Below are positions 7,767-16,571 of a stretch of DNA of 64,000 nt, piece after piece. The notes under the pieces are model-generated. The model saw nothing but the letters and a program-made list of their open reading frames with translations. It had not been told where the DNA came from and made no database searches. The stretch comes from Streptomyces sp. R44 (GTDB lineage: Bacteria; Actinomycetota; Actinomycetes; Streptomycetales; Streptomycetaceae): NCBI RefSeq assembly GCF_041053105.1, contig NZ_CP163444.1, positions 4,526,001 through 4,590,000 on the forward strand, written 5' to 3'. The position numbers were made by a program, and so were the translations under genes. Numbering within the stretch: position 1 is the first letter of the stretch; each line of letters starts with the position of its first letter.

Positions 7767-8582
7767 CTGCCGCAGGAAATCGAGAATCAGCCCGCCCAGC
7801 AGCTCGGGCCGCTCCAGATGCACGTCGTGCCCGGCACCGGGAAGGCCGACGCCGTGCAGTCCGGGCCGCACCCGGACCATCTCCGCGTACTGCTCACCGC
7901 CGATGATCCCGCCCTCGCCGAGCACGACGAGTCCGGGACAGGCGACGGCGGCCCACTCCGCCCAGAATTCCCGCCGGGCGTTCTCGTCGAGGGACCGCTC
8001 CATGACGTCGGGGTCGAAGCGCGGCCAGAGCCCGCCGTCGCGCTCTTCGAGCCCGTCGGCCCAGCCTTCTCCGACGGCCCGCCGGCCGTTCCCCAGGTAG
8101 GCGACGGCCGCCTCCCGCGAGGGGAACGGCACCGGCCAGGCCCGTAGCCAGCCGCCGATCTGCTCGGGCAGGCCGGGCTCGGGCTCGCCGGGCCCGGCCT
8201 CGACGAGGACGAGCGCGCGCGGCAGGCCGGGGTGGGCGGCGGCGGTGAGGAGCGCGGTGTGCCCGCCGAGCGACTGCCCGATCAACAGGGGCCGTACGAG
8301 GCCGAGTTCCTCGACGACGGCGACGGCATCGGCGACGTACGCGGCCCGGGAGACGTCCGCCGGGAGCCGCTCGCTGCGGCCGTGCCCGCGCTGGTCGAGG
8401 GCGACGACCCGGTGCCCGGCGTCTTGGAGCAGCCGGGCGAGGGCGTCCCACTCGCCGGAGTGCCCGGCGAGTCCGTGGAGGAGGAGGGCGTCGGGCCCGG
8501 AGCCGCCCCAGTCGCGGCAGGTCAGCCGTACATCGTCACGTACGAGAACACGCTCGGTCCAGGAAGGGGAAGAAGAGCTCAT
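7755..8582 (-). CDS. Alpha/beta hydrolase coupled to an ArsR regulator
   Basis: A 275-aa alpha/beta-fold hydrolase. It has the LLLHGLAGHSGEW oxyanion loop, ALDQRGHGRS after strand 4, nucleophile elbow GQSLGG (Ser104) and His in GAGHDVHLE near the C-terminus. The sequence is closest in style to small-molecule hydrolases and lactonases; the substrate is unknown. Its ATG overlaps the stop codon of the ArsR gene (ATGA, 8579-8582), so translation is probably coupled and the regulator and enzyme form one operon transcribed from about 9600. Confidence 0.85.
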   Translation of the reverse strand: MSSSSPSWTERVLVRDDVRLTCRDWGGSGPDALLLHGLAGHSGEWDALARLLQDAGHRVVALDQRGHGRSERLPADVSRAAYVADAVAVVEELGLVRPLLIGQSLGGHTALLTAAAHPGLPRALVLVEAGPGEPEPGLPEQIGGWLRAWPVPFPSREAAVAYLGNGRRAVGEGWADGLEERDGGLWPRFDPDVMERSLDENARREFWAEWAAVACPGLVVLGEGGIIGGEQYAEMVRVRPGLHGVGLPGAGHDVHLERPELLGGLILDFLRQQGL

Positions 8583-9583
8583 CCGGTCATGATCCCCGGT
8601 GGGTGGAGGAGTTGGTCGGCGACGGCGGTGCGGGCGTAGAGGACGGAGCGGCCGCTGCGGTGGGCGGTGACGAGTCCGGCGTTGCGGAGGGCGATGAGGT
8701 GCTGGGAGACGCCGGCGGCGGACATGCCGCAGTGGGTGGCGAGCTGGGTGGTGGAGGCGGGGGTGTCGAGCTCGGTGAGGAGCAGGGTGCGGGAGCGGCC
8801 GAGGACGGCGGCGACGGCATCGGTGGCGGCGGTGGTACGGGGTTCCCAGACGCTGCCGAAACCCCGTGCCGGATAGGCGAGTTGAGGCGGATCGGGATGT
8901 ACGGAACGGGTGAGGACCTGGGGGTACGCGAAGACGGAGGGGATCAGCAGCAGCCCCGACCCGGCCTGGTCGCGGGTGATCGCGCAGTGCCGTCGTACGA
9001 GCCGCAGCGTGCCGTCGTCCCACCGTACGGTCTCGTGGAGCTCGCTCAGGACCCGCGCCGAACCGTGCTCGGCGACCTGCCGGGCCCGGTGGAAGACATC
9101 GGCCTCCAGGACCTTCTGGATGCGGGCCCAGTAGGGGGCGAGGGCGAGCTCCCAGTACGTCTCGATCTCGTCGGCGACCTTGGGAAGGACGGCCGCGGGA
9201 TCCTCCCGCAGCGCCCGGAGCCGGGCCGCGTCGGCACCCTTCCCCTCCAGGGTGTCGAGGTCGTCGATCACGTCCTCGGCGAGGGAGCGGCGGATGGCGT
9301 CGAGCTCGGCGTCGAGGCTGGGGAAGGGCCCGGCGGGGGTGGGGTTGAGGAAGTCGGCGAGGTAGCCGCGGGCGGGGACGAGGGCGGCCAGCCAGCCGCG
9401 ATCGAGGCCTGCGCGGACGAGCCGGGGCCGGACCTGGGCGGCCCAGCGGCGGTGGGGGGCGGAGTCGCGATGGTGGACGACGATGCGGTAGCTGGTGACG
9501 ACCTCCCACATGGGGGAGACGGCGAAACGGGTCTGGGCGAGGTCGGCGGCGGAGAAACTGAGCCCGGCTTCCATGCGTGCCAC
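8579..9583 (-). CDS. ArsR-family regulator (DUF5937-type N-terminus)
   Basis: A 334-aa regulator with a long N-terminal region (about 1-245) of the DUF5937-like type and a C-terminal winged helix (about 250-330). The latter reads LLTELDTPASTTQLATHCGMSAAGVSQHLIALRNAGLV, the classic ArsR recognition helix. No Cys-based metal motif is visible in the HTH, so metal sensing is unlikely. It is divergent from an MFS transporter gene, with 77 bp between start codons, and upstream of a coupled hydrolase. Autoregulation and control of the exporter are plausible. ATG 9574 is an alternative start. Confidence 0.85.
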   Translation of the reverse strand: MARMEAGLSFSAADLAQTRFAVSPMWEVVTSYRIVVHHRDSAPHRRWAAQVRPRLVRAGLDRGWLAALVPARGYLADFLNPTPAGPFPSLDAELDAIRRSLAEDVIDDLDTLEGKGADAARLRALREDPAAVLPKVADEIETYWELALAPYWARIQKVLEADVFHRARQVAEHGSARVLSELHETVRWDDGTLRLVRRHCAITRDQAGSGLLLIPSVFAYPQVLTRSVHPDPPQLAYPARGFGSVWEPRTTAATDAVAAVLGRSRTLLLTELDTPASTTQLATHCGMSAAGVSQHLIALRNAGLVTAHRSGRSVLYARTAVADQLLHPPGIMTG

Positions 9584-9660
9584 GTCCTGGGGTCGGCGAA
9601 TGGATTCGCTCTGACCTTAATCATTGGAGGGCCGAGGAGCCGGAAGAACAAACTCCCCCC

Positions 9661-10887
9661 ATGCCTCCTTCCACACGCACCTCCACGTCGGCGACGTCCC
9701 TCTCTGCCTTCCGGGGTCTCCCGCCCGTGGTCTGGACGATCTTCGCGGGAACGATCGTCAACCGTCTCGGCTACCTGGTCACGCCGTTCCTGGTGTTCTT
9801 CCTGGCCTCGCGGGGAGTGACGGGCGGGGAATCCACGTACGTACTCGGCGCGCTCGGCGCGGGCAACCTGATCGGCCCGGCCGTGGGCGGCATCCTCGCC
9901 GACCGCATCGGCCGCCGTCCCACGATGCTGATGGGCCTGATCGGCGCGTCGGCGGCGCAGGGAGCCCTCTTCCTGGCGCCGGGGGTGTGGACGATGGCGG
10001 CGGCGTCGCTGCTGATCAGCGCGGCGGGCAGCCTGGTGCCCCCGGCGGCGTACGCGCTGCTGGCGGACGCCGTCGACAACGAACGGCGCCGCCGCGCGTA
10101 CGCCCTCTTCGGCTGGGGCGTGAACATCGGCACCGCGGTGGCGGGAGTCCTGGGCGGCTATCTGGCGGCGCAGGGGTACTGGCTCCTGTTCGCGGTCGAC
10201 GCGGGCTCGATGCTGCTGTACGCGCTGGTGGTGGCGGTACGCATCGAGGAACCGAAGCAGGAGACGCCGCAGAAGCAGGCGAAGGACGGCATCGGCTACG
10301 GCGTGGTGATCCGGGACCGCCTGGCGATGCTCCTGCTCCCCCTCTTCGGCGTGCAGCTCTTCGTCTACTCCCTCACAGAGGTGGCGCTCCCGCTCGCGGT
10401 CCGCGACAGCGGCCTGTCGCCGGCGGTGTACGGGGCGATGGCGGCGGTCAACGCGATCATGGTCGTCGCACTCCAGCCCTTCGCGACGGCCTGGCTGTCC
10501 CGACTGCCGCAGCTGGCGGTGCAGAGCGCGGGCAGCGCGCTGATCGCACTGGGAGTGGCGCTGACGGGCCTGGCGCACAGCGTCATGGGCTACGCGTTGT
10601 CGGTGGTGATCTGGTCGCTGGGCGAGGTGGTGGTCGCGGGCATAGCGGCGAGCCTCTTCGCGAACCTGGCCCCGGCCCACGCCCGGGGCCGCTACCAGGG
10701 CGCGTTCAGCTGGACGTGGGGAATGGCCCGCTTCGGGGCGCTGACGCTGGGGGTGACGGTGTACACGACGCTGAGCCCGGCGACCCTGTGGTGGACGGCG
10801 CTGGTGGCGGGCACGGCGACAGCGGCGACGACACTGACCCTGAAGACCCGCATGGAGCGCCGCGCCACCCACACCCTGGCGGCCTGA
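9661..10887 (+). CDS. MFS transporter
   Basis: A 408-aa major facilitator with twelve predicted membrane segments. Motif A appears as GGILADRIGRRPTMLMG after segment 2. The overall pattern matches drug-efflux MFS proteins of the DHA1 type in actinomycetes. ATG 9661 is used because the reading frame upstream is not hydrophobic; the start is preceded by a weak purine-rich segment. It is divergent from the ArsR gene, which likely controls it. The stop is 10 bp from that of the convergent permease gene. Confidence 0.88.
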   Translation: MPPSTRTSTSATSLSAFRGLPPVVWTIFAGTIVNRLGYLVTPFLVFFLASRGVTGGESTYVLGALGAGNLIGPAVGGILADRIGRRPTMLMGLIGASAAQGALFLAPGVWTMAAASLLISAAGSLVPPAAYALLADAVDNERRRRAYALFGWGVNIGTAVAGVLGGYLAAQGYWLLFAVDAGSMLLYALVVAVRIEEPKQETPQKQAKDGIGYGVVIRDRLAMLLLPLFGVQLFVYSLTEVALPLAVRDSGLSPAVYGAMAAVNAIMVVALQPFATAWLSRLPQLAVQSAGSALIALGVALTGLAHSVMGYALSVVIWSLGEVVVAGIAASLFANLAPAHARGRYQGAFSWTWGMARFGALTLGVTVYTTLSPATLWWTALVAGTATAATTLTLKTRMERRATHTLAA

Positions 10888-10897
10888 AGACCACGAA

Positions 10898-13153
10898 CTA
10901 ATCGCGCTGAATGTGCTCGGGATCGATGTGACGCCGGACCATGGGCACGGAGGCGACCGCGGCGGCGAGCATGACCCCCAGCGCGGAGGCGAACAGCAGG
11001 GGCAATCCCTCCCAGTCCCAGTGCACCTCACCACCCCCGGTGATCAGATAACTGGACTCGGCAAGCCACCCGGTGACGATGGCGGCCCCCAACCCCACCA
11101 CCAACGGCAACAACACCTGCACCACCTGCACCACCCGCAAGGTCCCGGCCCGAGCCCCCAACAAGGCCAGCGCAGTCACCTGCCCCCGCCGCTCCATGGC
11201 CCGATCGGCCACAGACACGACGAACGCAGACACCCCGATCACCAACCCGAGCACCATGCCGACGACCAGCAGACTCCGAATCACGGTCAGCTGAGCGAGG
11301 GATCCGATCACAATCCCCACGGGCTCGACGGAAGCGGTCGGGGCAACGGCCCCGATCCCGTCGAGAACGGAGCGGACGGTGTCGGGGTCGGAAGGACTGA
11401 CGAGAACGAAGCGAGCGCCTGCGAGCTGAGTGCCTTGGGGGAGGAAGGAGGGGGGGATGAGGAGGCTTGGCCCGGCGAACTCCGAGGGATCGTAGGCTCG
11501 AACGGTCACAGAGTCCTGCGGGACGGAGACAGTCAGCTTCCGCCCGCTGTCGAGCAGGAACATGAAGTCGCTGCCGGTGCGGGCGTCTTCGTCGAAGAGG
11601 AAGGTCGGATTGTCGATCCGCAGCACCTTGTTGTCGACGCACCCCTGCGTCGCCGCGGTGAAGGCAGCCAACTGAGCGCACGTTGCAACGACGGCTTCGA
11701 CCCTGGGTAGAGCCTCCTCAACGGTGGCCACCCAGGATTCGGCGATCAGGCCATGGGCCTGCACTCCACGCACAAGGGTCATCTGCGTGCGCTGCTGCGC
11801 ACTCAACTCCGAAATTGGAAGGCTGTATTCCTGGACCGGAGTCGTTCGCCGACTGACCTGGTCCAATTCGATGAGCACCCCTTGTGTGAGTGAGGCACCG
11901 AACACCAGCAGGACGAGACCGGTGACCACCCGCAATGCGCTGCCCGGATCGACTTCTGTCCGTCGCATGGCCAGGGACATAGGCAAGGATTTCGACACTG
12001 CCCCCAGGCGTTGTGAGAGCCACGATGTGATCGGCGCCAGCCCGAACACGAGCCCTGCCCCAGTCATCAGCACAGCGGTGGGAACCAGAATTGCGCTGCC
12101 GGACCCGCCTGACGGATCCCGCCCCATTGCACTGAGCAGGCAGTATCCGCCGATGACTCCGAGCCCAGGGATCAACAGCAGCATCCCGTACTTCTTTGGA
12201 GGCTTGCTCTCTCCGGTTCGGCGCACGTTGATGGGTGACTGGGCTGCCCGGCGCGCGCTGAACTGGCCGACGACCCACGCGAGGACCGGACATCCCAGCA
12301 GGCATACGGCGATGGTCACCCGCTCGGGCCGCCCGTCGGCCGGGTACCAGTGCAACCCGGGCAATCCGACCCGCGCCATGACTTCGTTGACCCCGAGATA
12401 TCCGATGAGCCCAACCGCTGCCCCGACGAAGGCGGCAACCACGCTCTCTCCGGCATTGACCCGCAACGTGTCCTTCATGCTGAGGCCGATGAGCCGAAGC
12501 GCGGCAAGCCGGCGCGCACGGGACTCTCCGGAGAGTCGCGCGCAGACGGAGAGGAAGATGACGAGAGGGAGCAGCACGATGCAGCCGATAGTGAACCGCA
12601 GGATGTCGAGAGTCGATGGTTCGATGAGCTCGTGCTGCATGTACTTGGTCCCGAAGTGCCCGAGGGGTGCCGCCTGGGTCAGCCCATTCGGACTGGTGCC
12701 GATGTAGGCGTACAGCTCGTCGGGACCTGCGAGCCCCGCCGGGGCGATCGTGCCGGTCACACGGCCGGGTACTAGGCCCGCAGCGCGTGGGTTGGCAGCC
12801 AGGATCTCGCCCAGCTTCGGCGAAACGATCGCCTCGCCTGCGCGGGGGAGTCCCTTGATTCCCGGAGGAACCGGCAATGGCCCAGGGCCGGTGCGAGCGA
12901 TGAAGATCCGTCGCAGTGGCTGTGAACCATAGGGGTCCAGGAATTCTTGGTAAACGGCATTGTTGTTCTTCGCGGACTGCACCGATCGGAGCGTCACCCG
13001 GGCATCGCTGGCAGCGATGATCGTCGGAATGGTGAGTGCGGCGGCCAGGCAGGCAACGCCAAGGGCGGATCCGAGCGCCATCAGGAGGAACCGGACCTGC
13101 GCCCTGCGCCCGCTGCGCCACAGCAGGCGCATGCCAAGGATGAACGCGTTCAC
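10898..13153 (-). CDS. FtsX/MacB-like ABC transporter permease
   Basis: A 751-aa permease with FtsX architecture. There is one N-terminal membrane segment (about 17-45), an extracytoplasmic domain, three segments around 185-300, a second block near 325-430, another large outer loop (about 440-600) with two Cys, and three C-terminal segments at about 610-740. It starts with GTG overlapping the ATPase stop (GTGA, 13150-13153), so the two are translationally coupled. Such transporters move peptides or lipoproteins, or act as mechanotransmitters, rather than classical importers. G+C and codon choice in 11.7-13.2 kb are visibly less extreme than in neighbouring genes, consistent with transfer. Confidence 0.85.
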   Translation of the reverse strand: MNAFILGMRLLWRSGRRAQVRFLLMALGSALGVACLAAALTIPTIIAASDARVTLRSVQSAKNNNAVYQEFLDPYGSQPLRRIFIARTGPGPLPVPPGIKGLPRAGEAIVSPKLGEILAANPRAAGLVPGRVTGTIAPAGLAGPDELYAYIGTSPNGLTQAAPLGHFGTKYMQHELIEPSTLDILRFTIGCIVLLPLVIFLSVCARLSGESRARRLAALRLIGLSMKDTLRVNAGESVVAAFVGAAVGLIGYLGVNEVMARVGLPGLHWYPADGRPERVTIAVCLLGCPVLAWVVGQFSARRAAQSPINVRRTGESKPPKKYGMLLLIPGLGVIGGYCLLSAMGRDPSGGSGSAILVPTAVLMTGAGLVFGLAPITSWLSQRLGAVSKSLPMSLAMRRTEVDPGSALRVVTGLVLLVFGASLTQGVLIELDQVSRRTTPVQEYSLPISELSAQQRTQMTLVRGVQAHGLIAESWVATVEEALPRVEAVVATCAQLAAFTAATQGCVDNKVLRIDNPTFLFDEDARTGSDFMFLLDSGRKLTVSVPQDSVTVRAYDPSEFAGPSLLIPPSFLPQGTQLAGARFVLVSPSDPDTVRSVLDGIGAVAPTASVEPVGIVIGSLAQLTVIRSLLVVGMVLGLVIGVSAFVVSVADRAMERRGQVTALALLGARAGTLRVVQVVQVLLPLVVGLGAAIVTGWLAESSYLITGGGEVHWDWEGLPLLFASALGVMLAAAVASVPMVRRHIDPEHIQRD

Positions 13154-13827
13154 ACGGCCACCCGCTGGACCAGCACACCGTCCGACATCGTGTACTGGGT
13201 ATCGGCCTTCGCAGCGACATCAGCATCGTGGGTAACGATGACAACAGCGGTCTTCTGCCGGCGCGCCAGCTGAAGGAACTCGTCCAACACAGCCGCTGCG
13301 TTGGCGCTGTCGAGCGCTCCGGTCGGCTCATCGGCGAACACCACGTCCGGCCGGTGGACCAGGGCCCGCGCAACTGCCACGCGCTGACTCTGGCCTCCCG
13401 ACAGTTTCGACGTCCTGCGCCGTAAGAGATCGCCCATTCCGAGCCGTCCCAGCACCTGGCCGGCCATGGCGTGGGCATGGGACTTACTGATCCCGGCGAG
13501 CCGGAGGGGAAGGGCTGCGTTCTCCTCGACGGTCAGTTCCGGCAGCAGTTCCCCGTACTGGAAGACGAACCCGAGTCGCGTGCGACGCAGGGCACTGAGC
13601 TCTCCGTCAGGGAGAGATGAGAGCCGTTCTCCGTCGAAGGTCACCGTGCCGTTGGAGGGCGGCAGGACCCCGGCGAGGCAGTACAGCAGGGACGACTTGC
13701 CTGACCCACTACTGCCCATGATGGCGGCGACTTCACCGCGCTTGAGCGTGAAATCGGCACCGGTGACCGCCTGCTGCGTGCCGTAGAAGAGATCCACGCC
13801 CTCGGCGTGGAGGATGACGTCCTTCAA
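13150..13827 (-). CDS. ABC transporter ATPase (LolD/MacB type)
   Basis: A 225-aa ATPase with Walker A GSSGSGKSS, signature LSGGQSQRVAVARAL, Walker B VVFADEPTGALD and the switch His in VTHDAD. The layout is that of MacB/LolD ATPases that pair with FtsX-like permeases. A TTG start at 13827 is preferred because AGGAG lies eight bases upstream. An in-frame TTA leucine codon at 13423-13425 (residue 135) would make expression depend on the bldA tRNA in Streptomyces. The gene lies 61 bp after the secreted-protein gene and overlaps the permease start, so all three look like one operon. Confidence 0.9.
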   Translation of the reverse strand: MKDVILHAEGVDLFYGTQQAVTGADFTLKRGEVAAIMGSSGSGKSSLLYCLAGVLPPSNGTVTFDGERLSSLPDGELSALRRTRLGFVFQYGELLPELTVEENAALPLRLAGISKSHAHAMAGQVLGRLGMGDLLRRRTSKLSGGQSQRVAVARALVHRPDVVFADEPTGALDSANAAAVLDEFLQLARRQKTAVVIVTHDADVAAKADTQYTMSDGVLVQRVAV

Positions 13828-13888
13828 GGTGCGCACTCCTATGGGAGCGGGAGCCGCAAGTGTGCGGCTCCCGCGCAGATCGACTGCC

Positions 13889-14302
13889 CTACGGGCGCTT
13901 GAAGTGCTTCGTCGGAGAGCAGTTGTCAGGGTGCAAGGAGCCGCGGTTCTGGCATACGCGCACCTCTGCCGTATTCGTGTACCGAGAGGCGCCATCGTGG
14001 ACGAGCTTGTCGATCCAGACGGTCTTCTTCTGCACCCCGTCGAAGCGATTCCAGCCGTAACCGTGCACCTTCACCTGCAGGTAGACGTTGTGGTTGTCGT
14101 CCAGGCCCACATCACGCAGCTTGCCCGTGATGTGGAATGCACCCTGCTGTACCTCTGCGGGCTCCCACTTGTACCTGCCCTCCGCGAAGCGTGCTCCGGT
14201 CGTCTTGAAGAGCGCCACGTTGTGCCACGAATCAGCCGCCGCAACCCCCATCCCCCCGAAGAACAGCCCCGCTGCCACCGCTGCCGTTGCCAACTTCCTC
14301 AT
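13889..14302 (-). CDS. Small secreted protein of unknown family
   Basis: A 137-aa precursor. Residues 1-23 form a Sec signal peptide (MRKL, hydrophobic core, AVAA-AD cleavage region). The mature part is rich in Trp, Tyr, His and Asn with beta-strand-like alternation, and two Cys near the C-terminus (VCQNRG and DNCSP) that could form one disulfide. I do not recognise the family. It is the first gene of a probable operon with an ABC ATPase and FtsX-like permease, an arrangement also seen for secreted bacteriocins of the lactococcin-972 type, but the sequence lacks that family's motifs. ATG 14302 has an AGGGGCGA site upstream. Confidence 0.75.
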   Translation of the reverse strand: MRKLATAAVAAGLFFGGMGVAAADSWHNVALFKTTGARFAEGRYKWEPAEVQQGAFHITGKLRDVGLDDNHNVYLQVKVHGYGWNRFDGVQKKTVWIDKLVHDGASRYTNTAEVRVCQNRGSLHPDNCSPTKHFKRP

Positions 14303-14583
14303 TGGTCGCCCCTAGTTGAGTCGAGTGTGCCGACTGGTCATCACAGAAAGTATCGGCATCACTACAGACCGGATGGAGAAGGAACGTACCTCCGGCCGAT
14401 CACCCCCCTATCCAGTGAACGACCCCCTCCAGGCGCCTCGTTCAGCCCTGAGGGCCACTTCTGTGGCGTGAGGGCCGTTCGATGACGGGGGTCGGTGAGG
14501 CGCCCGCGCGTCAACAGTCGTCCACCCGCGCGTCAAAGCGCGCCGAGCGCGATGGCCTGCGGCGTCCGTGCCCGAACAGCACG
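14303..14583. other. Intergenic region between secreted-protein gene and IS110 element
   Basis: No supported gene. The first 100 bp are relatively A+T-rich for this genome and include a minus-strand TACTTT at about 14346-14351 that could be the -10 of the secreted-protein operon. The remainder up to 14583 is probably flanking DNA or the outer left end of the insertion element; its left boundary cannot be fixed by eye. Confidence 0.4.
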
Positions 14584-14634
14584 ACGGGCGGACCGGTCGG
14601 CAGGCTTGGTCGCCTGGTCGACCTGTCCGCCCGT
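14584..14634 (+). ncRNA. Nested hairpin upstream of the IS110 recombinase (candidate bridge RNA)
   Basis: ACGGGCGGAC (14584-14593) pairs perfectly with GTCCGCCCGT (14625-14634). Inside lie GGTCG (14595-14599) with CGACC (14619-14623), and CAGGC (14601-14605) with GCCTG (14612-14616), closing a six-base loop. A further small hairpin sits at 14734-14748. IS110-group elements encode a structured bridge RNA in the noncoding left end before the recombinase gene; position and structure fit, but the loops have not been matched to target or donor sequences. Confidence 0.45.
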
Positions 14635-14889
14635 GGGGGCCGGCTCGGGGCCTCAGCCGGCTCTACCGTCTTGATCGGGTTGATCGAGCCATTCGTAGGG
14701 TTGGGTCGCCCAGGGGTGCTGGGTGTGGCTATCAGTCGGCTGCCGACTCGTGGCTGTCCTCGCTTCGCCGCCCAGCGCCCCACGACGACTCGGCCGCCGA
14801 TGAGGAAGTGCGAACAAGTCGCTGTGTAGAGCAATGCCGGCGAGGTCGTCCGTGGCACGAACCGTACGAGCGAGCACGTCAGGAGCGCG

Positions 14890-16085
14890 ATGAGCCGGAT
14901 ATGGGCGGGGATCGATAGCGGCAAGGGCCACCGTCACGGCCTCGTCCTGGACGCGGAAGGCAAGACGCTGCTGTCGCGGCGGGTCGCCAACGACGAGCCG
15001 GAGCTGCTGAAGCTGATAGGTGACGTCCTGGACGAGGCCGACGGCCGCGAGGTCACATGGGCGATTGACATGACCGGCGGTGAGCCGGCGCTGCTGCTGG
15101 CCCTCCTCGTCGGCCATGGTCAGGAGATCCTCTACATGCCCGGTCGTCTGGTGAACCGGGCTTCCGACGGTTACCGCGGCGAGGGCAAGACCGATGCCCG
15201 CGACGCCTACGTCATCGCCGATCAGGCCAGGATGCGCCGCGATCTGCGGCCCATCCGGCCCGGTGACGAAGCCGCCATCGAACTCAAGCTGCTGACCGGC
15301 CGCCGGTCCGACCTGGTCGAGGACCGCACCCGTGTCGTCAACCGCTTGCGCGGCACACTGCTGAGCATGTTCCCCGGCCCTGGAACGGGCCCTGGACGTG
15401 ACCAACACCGGCCCGCTCAGGCTGCTGACGGGCTACCAGACCCCGGCCTTGATCCGCCGCGCCGGCATCGCCCGGCTGACGAAGTGGCTGGCCCACCGCA
15501 AGGTCCGCAACGCGAGAGTTCTGGCCGAGACGGCGGTCGAGGCTGCCGAGCGGCAGCACACCTCCGTCCCCGGGGAGAAGACCATCGCGAAGCTGGTCCA
15601 CACCCTGGCCGAGGAGGTGATGGCCCTCAACGCGCAGGTTTCCGAGATGGACAAGCATCGAGGGCCGGTTTCGCGAGCACGAGCTCGCCGACACACTCCT
15701 GAGCGTCCCCGGCATCGGATCGACCCTCGGTGCCGAGTTCCTCGCCGCCGTCGGCGGCGACCTGGCCGAGTTCGACTCCCCCGACGCCCTGGCGGCCTTC
15801 GCCGGCGTCGCCCCAGCACCGCGTGACTCGGGCAAGGTCAGCGGCAATCTCCACCGGCCGATCACCTACCACCGAAGACTCCAGCGGGTCTTCTACACCT
15901 CCGCCCTCGTCAGCGTCCGCTACGACCCGAACTCGCGGAAGTTCTACGACCGTAAACGCGCCGAGGGGAAGAAACACGTCCAGGCCGTGCTCGCCCTCGC
16001 CCGCCGACGCGTCAACGTCATCTGGGCCCTGATCCGTGACCGACGGTGCTACGAAGTGACACCACCGGTCACGACGGACGCTTGA
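14890..16085 (+). pseudogene. IS110-family transposase/recombinase, two frameshifts
   Basis: Three consecutive frames together encode a full IS110-type DEDD recombinase. Frame 1 (14890 to about 15376) carries the RuvC-like part (AGIDSGK, KTDARDAYVIAD). Frame 2 (about 15377-15655) carries the ALDVTNTGPLRLLTGYQTP and coiled region. Frame 3 (15657-16085) carries the Tnp_20 part, with LLSVPGIG, AFAGVAP and the terminal segment. Each junction is explained by a single inserted base: an extra G near 15376 (FPALER becomes FPGPG) and an extra C near 15656 (MDKIEGRF becomes MDKHRGP). The reassembled product would be close to the usual 400 aa. The element is probably dead, unless these are sequencing errors. 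Confidence 0.85.
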
Positions 16086-16093
16086 CAACAGCA

Positions 16094-16390
16094 TTAGGAA
16101 GCGAAGACCTCGCGGAGCTTCGACTCCTTCTCGCTGTCCAGGTTCGAGTGGATCAGCTCCGTGTGGCCGCCCGGGAAGGCCTCCCGTACTCGTTCGACCA
16201 CGGCGTCCTGCGTCACCTTCGCCTTGACCGAGTCGATGAAGTCGTCGTCGATGCCCACGTCGTCCATCTTCCCGCCCAGTGCTCCGGCCGCCGCCCCGAC
16301 CGCCGCGCCGAGGAGCGGCATGAAGAAGAGGAGGCCGAAGAGCATGCCCCAGAAGGTGCCGGAGAGGGCGCCAGCCTCCAGAAGCTCGCC
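16094..16390 (-). pseudogene. DUF1269 protein, 5'-truncated
   Basis: From about 16387 down to 16094 the frame reads LEAGALSGTFWGMLFGLLFF then GAAVGAAAGALGGKMDDVGIDDDFIDSV and ends LREVFAS. This is the C-terminal two thirds of the DUF1269 membrane-protein family, normally about 160 aa. The N-terminal part (a small soluble domain) is missing; upstream sequence in frame hits a stop near 16438 without homology. An ATG at 16345 would give an 83-aa product, but it cuts inside the conserved Gly-rich membrane hairpin. I read it as a remnant left by a rearrangement between the IS and tRNA-Ser. Confidence 0.7.
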
Positions 16391-16533
16391 GTACGGCGCT
16401 CGGCAACAGGTATGGCCCAGTAAATGCGGTTCGGGTTAAAGGTGCATCTTTGGGGTGATTTGTCAGTGGCGGGTGGGGCGTCGTGGGGCGAGCTCGTAGG
16501 CGTGATCACCGATGCGCACTGACAGCAGGAAAA

Positions 16534-16571
16534 GTCGAAGGGCCCCACCGCGAACGGTGGGGCCCTTCGAC
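16534..16571. terminator. Strong bidirectional-type terminator hairpin next to tRNA-Ser
   Basis: A perfect 17-bp stem (16534-16550 with 16555-16571) is closed by a CGAA tetraloop. It lies 20 bp past the 3' end of minus-strand tRNA-Ser and probably ends that transcript. Confidence 0.85.

Larger units (their letters stand above)
14584..16085 (+). mobile_element. IS110-family insertion sequence (approximate limits)
   Basis: The element comprises a structured noncoding left part and the frameshifted recombinase. IS110 elements lack conspicuous terminal inverted repeats, so the ends are not visible; limits given are the outermost recognised parts. The recombinase stop is only 9 bp from the stop codon of the convergent DUF1269 remnant. 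Confidence 0.6.

Noticed and set aside
14512..16091. CAACAG at 14512-14517 and 16086-16091 as target duplication of the IS
   Set aside because: A 6-bp match is weak, and IS110 elements do not make such duplications.
16094..16345. 83-aa DUF1269 protein as an intact gene
   Set aside because: Homology continues upstream of ATG 16345 to about 16390 in frame, showing this ATG is internal to a truncated gene.
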